In this document: piece after piece, positions 12,101-24,100 of the stretch | Layout: each line of letters opens with the position of its first letter | Position numbering within the stretch: the first letter of the stretch is position 1 | Assembly: GCA_963457665.1 (NCBI GenBank) | Contig: OY735219.1 | Coordinates: forward strand, 35,855,977 to 35,919,976 | Source of the DNA: Thysanoteuthis rhombus | Taxonomy: Eukaryota; Mollusca; Cephalopoda; Oegopsida; Thysanoteuthidae | Reading direction: 5' to 3' | DNA length: 64,000 nucleotides | Translations under genes and position numbers: made by a program | The notes under the pieces: generated by a model | What the model was told of the DNA's origin: nothing | The model's database searches: none | The model's input: the letters and a program-made list of their open reading frames with translations, nothing else

Positions 12101-15100
12101 AGTAATATTCTTTTCCAACATGAATCTTGTGTCATACTGATCATTTCATATCTGCATAACAACCCTCTATCAGGTACCATTCTCCCTCCATAAACTCTTA
12201 GAAAACAAGAAGTCAAATTTACAAAATTACCTTTAAAAACTAAAGGGTTAATTGTTCAGTTATATCAACTAACCGTAGTTGTACGTGAAAATTTGCAAAA
12301 AAGTTTTTTCATAAATTTAATTGCATGCAACTTCATTGGCAAAATTAACAGTTGACAGTAACAATTATGTTTGAAAACTCAAACATGCATTTCAAAAGTT
12401 TCAAAGATGGCTGCTATGACAACAGCAAATAGAATTTCTTTTTTAGACTGTTGGAGAGCTGTTTTTCTCAATGTAAAGAAATATTAAAGATTCTTCTCTC
12501 TTGCCTTCTTTTTTTTTTCATTAAATTTTAACATTAAGCTTTGCATTAATTGTCATGTGGCTTATGTTGATATTCATATTTCCAACTAATGAACCTATGA
12601 TGACAAAAATGATAGCAATATTTAAATGATTTTTCAATTGCACTCTATAGAATGAACCTGGATATTCAACACATTTGCAAAAATGAATTAAAATAAAATA
12701 AGTAAGGGAAACTACTCCATAATTAGCATTTAATAGCTATCTCTCTTGACAAATATTACATACAATATAAACCATTGCACAATGTATTATATGAGTATAT
12801 AATTAATAATCTTACGGAAATTACCAAAAATTTAGAAAAGGTTTTCATAGTTTATTGAGAATAATACGGATATTATTTTATTTTTAGAGTTTTTAGTTTC
12901 TTACAGGATAAAAATGGTTTGAAAAATTACAAAAAGGTGTCTTTTGTTTGTTTGTTTTTTCAAAATATGTCTTCAGGACATTAACATGAAGATTACATTT
13001 TGGCTTTCAGTTGCTGAACATGACTATTGAAAATAGTGAACAAAGTGATATTTTGGAAAAAAGACTGGCTATATTATTGAAAGAAATCACAGAGTTTATA
13101 TACAAGAATGTTTCAAGGTAAAACTAGAAGAATGTCCACAAATTTTTATCTTCTCATCCATCAATATATGTAGATTTTTTCTGACTATTGTCCTCATATT
13201 GATTGTCCGTTTTTTTTGACACAATGTTTTGGTCATTATACCCTATGTACTCCTCCAGGTGGGTGTTGTAATTGACTGAATGTTGGGGGCAGAATGTCTA
13301 CATTCTGTTGGCTATGGATGGAAGGCTTTTTCTTCGCCATGTCTATTTTTGTGGTCAGTTTGGGGACCAGTGGAAAGATTATTCCAACCTCACAATTGTG
13401 AAGAATTTTCTGACTTCATGCATTGTCATCCTGGAAAAATGATACACGGCAGTCAACCCTTCTTTTCTGGTAGATGTCTTGGAAAATGTTGAGGGGTACT
13501 TAACCCTCCTTTCCGATGGTCAAGAAGAGGACAATAGTAAAGAAAAATCCATATAAATTGATGATTCCTCATTCCAGAAATTCAGAGGGAAATTTTCATC
13601 CATTGTTTTCAACTCTGATATCAACTCTCAAATTCATGGATTACTTGAAACTTCTCTTGAGCACAGTGGAACACTTTAATTAATAGAATTTTAAAAAATT
13701 AAACTTTTTATGAATTGAATTTTGTTTTTCAAAATTTCAAATCACCTATGCAAAGGAAGTAATTCTGACCAGATTTGATTTTTTTATATGAATTTAAGAG
13801 TTAAGCTAAATAAGAATATCACAATCAGTTATAACACTGTAACACATGAATCTAAAAAATGAACTTGTCATTATTCATGAAATTTTTTCTTTAAGACTCA
13901 AGGTGATCTCTAAACAGACACATTTCTACTTTCATTGAAATGTTTGAAAGCAGGCATTCTCAGTGAAAGTAAAGTTATATGGGGAGGGGTGATAGACTGC
14001 CACATACAAATGAATTTTTCTTTAGAAAATAGGTGATCATGCATTTTATGACAGCAAATAAAGGAAAGCTTCTCCCACTTGGTTAATTACAAAAAGTTTA
14101 TATGCATATATGAATCAAGTAATTAAAATTTGGAGCAAAAATCTTGAAATGTAACAATGATCTTAAAATCCATGTCAACCTATAGTGAAGAACATCATTA
14201 TGGAAGACTTTCATTGGATTGAATTTAATGGTAATGAAGAATATACAGAATCTTCAAAATTTTCCACTGTAGTAATCATAATACACTCATGCAAGAGATG
14301 ACATAGATAATGATGATTCTTTTGTACAAGAATTCTAGATATACTGTGATAATAAGATATAAAAGAAACTAATTGGTAATTATTATATTTTCAAACCTCC
14401 AAGATGCACTTGAAAATATCTTCCAAATATTATGCTTTATCCAATGTGTTGGTATTCTGAATTGGAAGCTTATAAAACATGTCTTATAAGCTGGTAAAGA
14501 TTTTGCCGCAATCATGAATTATGAGCAACATTACTGGTGTAGTTCCTAACTTATTAGTCTAGACCAGGGGCTTTAAACCTTTTAGGCATCTCCATCCACC
14601 TGTACAGTAAATAATCATAAGGATACCAAAGGTTTTTAACTCTTAAAAAAACAATAAAAATTAACAGCTTTCGTAGTTTCTTTCAAGAAGGTAATGTAAG
14701 ATGGTAACATCAAACATTTGGTACACACATACTTTTTTCAGATATCATTAATGCAATCCCTTTGTCTGGTGATATGTAGTTAGTGCGGACACTGTGGGTT
14801 TACATAATGTGCAATATCACAGTGCTTTTGAGTTTGAGAAACCCTGGTCTAGACTCTTATAGATAGGAACATCTTTTACTCCTGTTCAAATTCAGTTATT
14901 TCAATCTTTTTAAGCAGAGCCCGATTAAGTTTGTGCACCGCCTGTAGCAAATGTTGGAAGGTGGCCCTAAATTGATAAAATATACATGAATATTAGAACT
15001 CATACATTTTTAACTAGCTTTGTGAAGTAATTGATTTTTAAAAATTTTCCTAACGACATGATAATACAACAAATATGTCTGACATTTCAGTCAAAGAATT

Positions 15101-18100
15101 ACTTGGTTTTCATTTTGATCTTTGTGGAGTGGCCATGACTGTAGTTTCAGATAAGTTTCTATTGATGTATCATATTGTATCACATAGATACCTCTCTCGT
15201 ATTAATTAGTGAGTTAAAATAATCACCCCAATTAAACATGGTAATTGGTTAAAATCGTTAACTTTGAATGCCCAGTCATTCTTAAAAGTTGAGGGCAGAA
15301 TATTTATAGAACAAATGTAGAATCACTGAATTGGAATGGATAGCTTACAATCATTTAGCTCGGGGCCCTTGAAATTATGGAGCTGTAGCATATGCTAGAT
15401 TCACTACGTAGTAAATCCTCCACTGTTTGAAAGTGATTGAAATGCAGGCTTGATGGTCTTCAGGTTTATCTTTTTGTCAATGATGTTTATCTCTTATTCG
15501 TGAATGTTTTCCTTAACGTGTAATCTTATTTTTTCTCATTTCAGAGGCCTGTTTGAAAAGCATAAACTCCTGTTTTCTTTTTTGCTCTGTGTGGAAATCC
15601 TCAAAAATGAAAAGAAAATCTCCAGTGAAGAGTGGAACTTCTTTTTACGTGGTGCTGTTTGTATAGATGAGGTAAAGAGAGACAGTTATTAGAAATGCTT
15701 GAGGCTTTCATTACATCTAATCCTTTATTCTCATTAAAGGTAAGCTTTGTTTAGCCAAATCACAAATGACTTGGCTAAGTGATCGAATACTCGCTTCTGG
15801 CTTGGTAGGTGCTGGTTCAATAGACAAAATGATGGTACACAATGCCTCTCTGATAGGCACTCAGCACAAGGACTAGGATTGAGGAATCTCTTCCAAAGGC
15901 CAAGTGGTTACGTTGAATACTCAGGGTTTTCGTAAAAACATCAAAGCTAGGCAACGTAGGTGACTGTTAGGAAATACTAACAAAACATCGAAAGGCCTGG
16001 CTGGCCAGAAGTGGGTTTTACCAAAAATTTCCTGAGTGACTAAACCCAAAACACCTTCAATAGGACATTTCCCAGGATTTGCCAGACCACTCTATCATGG
16101 GCGTCAAGGAGCCAATACTTTCTGAACTTATTTAGTTTGTCTCACCGTCTTATATTCTGATGGACAAGGTTTTGCATGTGATATCCAGGGTTTCATGTTT
16201 TGAGTTGTGATGTCTGTCGGTTGTTTGACATTCTAGCAACATGACCAGCGCATTGCCATTTGTTTTCTAATGGATTCTATGATGTCTTGATATATTGTGC
16301 TGTCTTATGATCTCTCCATAATCCCAGGTATTGTTATTGAAGTGTAATAGTTATTAAAATTAATCAGTCCTGAAAACTTTAATAAAATACAGAGGTAGAT
16401 GGATTAGAAGTTATTAAAATTATTTGCTCACTATAATCATGTAATTTTATAATTTAAAGTTATCACCAGAGATCATATGTGAAACTTCATCTGGCAGAAA
16501 ATAAGATGGTATAGCAAGCGAGACAAATTCAGAGAGTGTTGGCTCCATGACCCCCATGATAGAGAGGTCAGGTGAATTTTGGGGAAGGTCCATGTCTAAT
16601 GATGAATGCTAAAAGGCTGCTACTGTTACTACTGCTACTGATGATGATCCTCATGAATTTAATAATATAAAAATTCCTATGAAAAAAAGTCAACATAAGT
16701 TTCTTTTGTTTTCTAGTTGGTCTGACTGGCTATGTATGAAGGTACATATCATTAGTATAGGTTGCAATAGTTTTTATTTTTTGAAAATTGCCCCTGCCCA
16801 ATAGATTTTTAATGGAGGGATGCCATAAATTTACAATGTAATTTTATGCTGAATTGGTCCCTTAGTTTATGTTTGAGAGCATTCACACTTGTTTTTTGAA
16901 AATTCAGACTTTTCTTTCGATCATCCTGTTTTCCAATTCTTTAATTGATCTCCCTCAACATAGTATGCTGCCAAAAGACATTGGTCATGTGATGTTATTG
17001 TGGTTCATGAGAGCTCTTTATACAACCTGTGAAGGATTTTTGAAATAGTAAAACCATTGTGCACTTTAAAATCAATTCAGTGACTGATCGCGTGCAAAAA
17101 AATCTGATTTGTGAGAGCATGACTTCATTCAACTGATGCTTCACTGTTATCTTATTAAGAGATTGATATAATGTTCAGTCTAGTCAAGGACTGCATAACA
17201 AAAGTAAAGCCTTTTGTACCACACGTGAGGGCTTTTCAAAATAGTAACACCTTTGTGAACTCTAAAATTAATTCAGTGACTGATTGCATGCAAAAAATTC
17301 AGATTTGTGGGAGCATAACTTCATTCAACTGATGTTCTACTGATTTTGCACCAAATTTCCATTCAACCCTTCAGAAGAAAAGACCTAAAACAAAGAAATT
17401 CTATTTTTAGTGTTAATGTTTATTAGCTTCCTGACACGGGCCAATTTTGTTTAAGCAAAAATGTTGACCCTACTGAAGTACAAGTAGCTGTATACATTGT
17501 CACTCTGGTCTCTCTTTTTCCAACCCTTCTGTGGGTCAATTCTACTTCTATAGTTGATGGCAAAATGCTGACCTCAACCAAGATAGCTACATGTGTCCAA
17601 GTTTGGACATCGTGACTGTTTGTAGCCCTATATGTCCAATCAAAATTTAAGTAAATTGGATATTCAAAACTGACTGAATTGTGTTTGATTTTAGGCTTTG
17701 CTGATATTCAAATTAATATTTAGTAAACCAAAAGGTTTTTATACAAACCATCCTTCAGAAAAATAATCTAAATTTATTTCAATATCAATTTTCATTACAT
17801 CAGAAATGTGGAAAGATTGAATGGTTAATATGTTCAAATTACAATATAAACTATGATATTATTGCAGGAGCACATTAGGATCAAAACAGCTAGAATTCTC
17901 CTGGAGAATTCCTTCATAGTTTAAGTCACAAAAGTAGGAAATAATTGGTGCATTTAATTTTCATTTTCGTTCTTCAATTAGTAGGAAACATATTGTCTAT
18001 TTATTTGAAAAAAGTTTGATTATATGAAAAAGTTTCTAATTATGACATGATTATGAGTAAGATTATCTGTTCTAAATCTTTAGTCAAGATGCTTGATTTG

Positions 18101-21100
18101 TGAAACAACGTAGAGGTAGGGTAAATGTGCCAATTGAGACCTATAGTTCTAGCTAGATTTTCACTATTGTATTGCTAAGATAATGTTTTGCTAATTCATG
18201 AAGAAAATAATTGGGATACAATCATGATAACAATCAAAATTGGAAATGGGATGGTGTCATTTGAAGTTGAAAAGAAAGAAAAAAAAGGCTAACGTTGAAA
18301 AATGACCAAAAAGAGTTGATAAAAAGATGAATTTTTCATTTTCATTTTTATGTTATAACATAGAGAATTCTTACACTGTAGTTTAGTCCAAGCAAAATTT
18401 TCCCCGCACCAATCAGGAAATCTGATAACATAGTGAACATTTGGCTTGCACTAAAGGCCACAAAGGGTGTTATCTTTCTTTTTTCCATCCACGTTCGTAG
18501 GTAGTGAAGTTGATGAATTATTTGTTCCGCAATGAGAAATTTTTCATCTATCACTGACGTCGATTTTCAGATATTTTCTCATTTACCTTAATTCTCTTTT
18601 GTTCATTTTTCACTTCATATTTCAAGATTTTAAAATTTTCTATTAGCTGTCATCAAGTTTGGCGTACTGTAGGATTTATAAAACAAATTCTAAAAGATTT
18701 AATAAAGTTTTTAAAATGAATTATCAATTTCCCTTCGTAAGTTTTTGTTCATTCCTATCATAAAGAGTTCCAGTAAGCCTGAGCTAGGTTTTATGTATAA
18801 ACCTAAGTCAGGCTTACTGGACTTACCAATGTTAGTAATATTATACTTAAATTGACAAATAACATACATATAATTTCTACTTGAATAATGTAATGCTGTC
18901 TGAAAATTCACTTTTGTGGCCTGCAGCTAATTTTCTGCAATCAATGTGGCCCTTGCCATTTTTGAGTAGTGCAAGCCTGGTCTAGTCTAATGTGTTCAAA
19001 TCAAAAAAGCTAATGCATTTCTCATTTAAGTGTGTGTAGGGAAAGGGGAAGTAATCAATTATTTATTTGGATCATTTATTTTTCCAGACGTATCCTCCTG
19101 TTCCTGATGTTGAAGGACTTACAATGCATGTTTGGAATTCTGTATGTGATTTGAGTAGATGCCTTTCACCTTTCGCAGCTCTCAAGGAGGACATTGCAGT
19201 TGATAACATCATAGTGCAACTTGGAAGTGTTGTGGTAGGTTGAATAAAACAAAAGGATTTAAGTTGATTTTTGTTAGTTTTTTATAGCATTGTTTTGGTG
19301 GTATTTAAATTATCTATAATTTATTCAATTTTTTCAATGCTCACCCCCAATCTTGATCACATGATGGTTTCCATTGAGGGGCTTACCTGACCTATCTTAA
19401 TAGAATTTTAATATCTGTTGCAGGTTAGTTCTCTTCCAACTGATTGGGACACTTCTGATGAAGAAAACCTTGAAGATTCAGAAAGATTCATACAGGTGTC
19501 TCAAAAATGGAATGAATCCCTAAGCAGTTTCCAGAAACTTATCATCATCAAAGCTTTCGAGGAGGAAAAGGTTTGGATCAGAAATGACAATTAATTTAAT
19601 TCTTTTCAATAATCAGGGCGGTGCCCATTCAAAAGATGCATGTTTGGTAAGTGTCAGAATTTATGGTGTTTGGAGCAGCCTCCCATAATTGTCATCTAAA
19701 ATGATTTTCCGTCGATCATAAGAAACTATGGCTTTTAAGTATCTTAATTAGTTACTACAGTGTTGTCAATTTAGATATGTTCTATCTAAATTTAGATGAT
19801 TCTAAAGAGCTGAAGTCAAGGGGGATAATTTGTAGAAACTGAGAAGAAAGATCTATAATCTTTAATGTTTCATTAGATTTCTCAAGAACCACTGATCCAA
19901 ATAACTATAAGATCAACACTGCATGGCCTTGTGTGCTGAATAATATATCTGGTGAATGTCAAATTTGTACACTTGCCAGTTGTCAAGTAATCATGATGCA
20001 TTGATTTCTTGAGAAACCCTGATCCTAAAAACTTCAAAGTCGACAATGCGAATATCAATGTTGTACATAGGTGAGTGGTTGTGTAATCATGGTGCATATA
20101 CACACTCAAACACAGATTTCTCCAATTGTAGTTAGGAATGCACATGTTCATATGGTGATCAGATTTCATTCAGAAGTCCCTTGAACAATGAAAAAAAACT
20201 GACTGGCCATTTTCTACATGTAATCTCTGCTAACCATTTGATTAACATGGAAAAACAAAATGCAAATTTGAATATCATGCACATAGATAGCTAGCTAAAT
20301 AGAGAGCTAGCTAGCTAGATATGAACCAAAATGTTTAGATATATCGACAGATTGAAGTGAACATACTGAGATAGATATGAACATACTGAGATAAATGGAT
20401 ATGAATAGACTGAGATAGATATATACATACATATATAGTCTAGAAAGCTTTGAAGCTTTGAACACTAAACATTAAAAAATCTTTTTCAATAGATTTTTTT
20501 GGTGTCACTTCAGTCACCCATTTCTTAATATCTGTCAATGCAATTTATGTAATCTTCAAAAGTGTTTTTCTTTGTTTCCCTTATACTTTGTTATATATAT
20601 GATAGCTGACAACTTGTGATATGAATATGATCGTTGCTCACTGCAAAATACTGAGAAAAATTCAGTAGACCAGCAATGGATCTTAAATCCTGCCAGAAAT
20701 GTACAGATCTTGTGTACAAATTGCTATCTAATAGCTGTTGGTCTGCTTTTGGTCTTCTCTTCACATGTTTTCATGTGGTCTAATGAATTTTTCTGTTTTT
20801 ATTATACATACATATACACAAATATACATTGTTGTCATCAGCAATATCAAGTTCCTGATTGTCGATATATACAGGGATCTGTGTAACGAATATCTGAAGT
20901 TAGTTGGTACATTATCACTGTTTCGTCAAAGCTGATGAATAAACAAAGCTTTACAAGATTATCCATGAAATGTTGCATAACATACATATGTGCATGCATA
21001 GGGGACGTGGACAGACTTTCAGAAAGGTAGGGGCTCAGTTGACGTCTGTACATGAACTGATCTTTCCAAAAATTATTACACAAGTTTGAAAGACTTGTTT

Positions 21101-24100
21101 CCTAACATACAAATATAAAATATTGTAGTTTCTTCAGTCAAAAAATATGCACACATAGATGCATAATATTGGGTAGATAGGTTTTATCTAAAAATTTTGA
21201 AAATTTTGTAATATATGGTTATGTGCGATATATATGATGTGTGGTATATGTGAAATATATGTGATTATAACTAACTTTCCCTAAACACACACACACACAC
21301 ACGCACAAAGAGAACGCAAACAGAAACAACCCTAATTTAGCCCCTACACATATGCCTATCCCCCACCCAACATAGATAGATGATGACAGATATATGATCC
21401 TTTTTTGATCATTGTGTGTTTATTTTTGACGTGATTGTTGCACATGATCTTTGTTTTGCTAAAGTTCATATAAAGGCTAACTTGGTTTCTTCATTCAGTT
21501 CATCAAGCATTACTTTGAGGTTGTGGAGGTTCTCTGCAAAAATAGACAATGTTGTTTGCAAATCTAAGGTTGTTCAGGTGTTTGCCTTTGATTCTAATTC
21601 TTTTATTTCTCCAGTCTAGGTTTCGGAAGATCATCTTGTGGCCAGCTGCGAAGAATTTTGGTGAGCTGATATCACCTTGTAATACTGTTCTGAGTTTTTA
21701 TATAGCCTGATAAAAGAGCTGCTGTAAGTGTATATATGTTGCAGTACTCTGATGTATACAGGGTCTACACCTTGTAGAGTGGTAGCCTCAATGACTCAAT
21801 AGGAATTTCCACCGAGTCAAAGGCCTTCTTGAAGTCGATAAATGCTACAGTAGATGGCATTTCGTTTTCTGTTGCTTTCTCTTTTAGTTGACTTATTGTA
21901 TGGAGATGGTCCATGGTCCAGCAGCTTCTTCTATGGCCAGCTTGCTCTGTGATTGATTTTCATCTCGTATTTTGGTGATTCAGTTGGTGACGTTTTTGGT
22001 GGTAATGATTTTGGTGGAAAAATCTGTAGATACAGTTGAGTAGACTTATTGGTCCGTAGTTGTTGGAGTCTTTCAGGTTTTTTATCTTTATATAACAGCA
22101 TTATGATTGCAGTGTTCCAATTTTTTGGGACTTTACTTTGTTTTAGGTATAAGTTGAATAGAATAGCAAATTTCCTAGTGATGATCTTACCAGCTTTTTT
22201 GAGTAGATTGATGGTAATGTTATTTGGTCCAGGGGCCTTTCATTTTTTTGTTTATTTGTTATATTGTTTCACTTCCCATGGTGTAACTCCTGGGAAATTT
22301 CCAAACTGATTGCTCACGTCTTGTGTAGCTTATTCATTGTTTTGTAGTCCTTGTTTGGAAGAGTAGAGTTTTTGGTGGAATTCTTGGACACATTTGACAA
22401 TGCAGTCTTTGCCTTTGGTTCGGTCTCTATTTTCTTTGAGTATACTATTCATTTGCTACTTTCCTGTACTGATAGCTCTGTTAATAGCTTCGAAGTCCCA
22501 ACCTTTTCCGAGAATCGTTGTGATGATTTTTTTTGCGTATCTTCTTTTGTCTTCCCTTCATTTCTTTTGGATTGTTTTATTTAGTCTGGTTGCTTCAATT
22601 TTCTCTCTTGTTATCAGTTGCTTGAGATTTCTTTGTTTTCTATAAAGCAAAGAATCACTCTAGGATGGCAAGTCTCCGGTAGAGCAAGCTTAACCTTCAA
22701 GAACAAGAACATCCCATTAGTCCTTAAAAAAACCCAATGCAACGTCTTGATAGTCACCTATAGAGCTGAAACATTGAACTTAGCGAAGAGACAGACCTGC
22801 AAACTGAGAACCATGCAACCTGCACATGGAAGAATAATGCTCAATAGCACATGGAGAGATCATGAGAGCACAATTAATCAGGGAAAAAACAGGAGTGTGT
22901 GACATCAAAGAATTTATTAGAAAACTGAAATGGCCATGGACTGGTCATTTTGCAAGAATGGCTGACAATCAATGGACTTCACATGGATCCCCTGAGATCA
23001 CATGCGTAACCAAGGCTGGCAGAATACAAGATAGAGAGATGAACTTGACAGTTTAGATGGAGATATCTGGCAAATCCTGGGGAAGGTCTATGTTAAACAA
23101 CAGCCGATAAAAAACTAATGATGATGATGATGATGTGGTCTCTCATCCCAACAAAGTCCAACCAGTCATCCACAGACAATCTCAAACACACTCCCAACCC
23201 ATTTACTCACAACATAGATAACTCCAATTCTGATATGCTTTCCTCTTCATTTTCTCATTTCTCTGATGATGTGGACTCATGAATAAATATCTTTTCCTCC
23301 CAATCTATCTTTTCTTCATTGTCTGTATATATCTATACTTATGCATGTATCGCGGTATTTGTGTCCATATTTGTGTATGAATGGTTTGAGCAATGATTTT
23401 AATCTTAGAAGCCAGATATAAAATTCAGTGCTTAAAATAATACCAAATTTCATACATGAAATCTTGTACTGTTTCCAATGAAATCTTACAAATCATTAAA
23501 ATATTTTTTTTCTTATTGTGGAATAATATTATTTATGATTTTTTGGGGGTGATTACAAATTTAATTTCCAATTTGACCCTTTTGCACTTAATGAATCATT
23601 ACTATAACTTTCAAAAAGTGTGGCAATTGAAAAGATTGGATCAAGCTAGTGCAGGGGCTGCAGCATATGTTATAAAGGGGCCCTAATTTATTAAAAAAAA
23701 AAAAAATTTACATCATAGAGCTTGAATATGAGCTTAAACATTATTTTTTTCTATTTCAGACAATCCTTGCCATTACAGATTTCATAAGCGAGAATCTAGG
23801 AAAGATCTTTGTTGAAAGTCCTCCTGTTGCCTTGAACACACTGTATGAAGACATCAGCAGAATTATCCCCTTGATATTTATTCTCAGTTCAGGCTCAGAT
23901 CCAATGGGGGCTTTACTGAAATTTGCAAGTACAAAAGATTATACACACAGGTGTGTTAGCAGATTCTGATTGGTTTCTACAACCGTGTACAATGAAAATC
24001 CAAATGCTATGACTATTGTTGTGTATTGTATTTATCTTTAACCATCTCTGCACCGAATCACCCTTAACATTCTGCTGCTATGATCTCTCCCTCAATCTAT

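Larger units (their letters stand above)
13118..15544 (+). other. Intron 7
   Basis: GT-AG intron. It holds a hAT-type MITE (14557-14854), a fragment at about 13953-14100 similar to 52120-52275, and diverged family B-like sequence around 13600-13800. The 13250-13550 stretch is less AT-rich, but no known element is recognised there. Confidence 0.7.
15672..19087 (+). other. Intron 8
   Basis: GT-AG intron of 3.4 kb. It contains a tRNA-headed SINE (15765-15990), two RTE fragments in opposite orientation, a family A copy (16688-17003), a direct repeat pair (17027-17348) and a short hairpin (18770-18820). The 17400-18700 part is AT-rich with nothing recognised. Confidence 0.75.
19571..23759 (+). 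other. Intron 10
   Basis: Intron of 4.2 kb with a weak donor. It contains a tandem duplication (19876-20099; both units carry 'gatttct(c/t)(a/g)agaa(a/c)cc(a/c)ctgatcc'), a GATA/TAGC-rich simple-sequence stretch (20285-20430), a CA run (21286-21303) and a rearranged RTE LINE (21400-23139). Confidence 0.7.

Noticed and set aside
20285-20430. CRISPR-like or regulatory short repeats (TAGC/GATA words)
   Set aside because: Irregular simple-sequence DNA without spacer structure.
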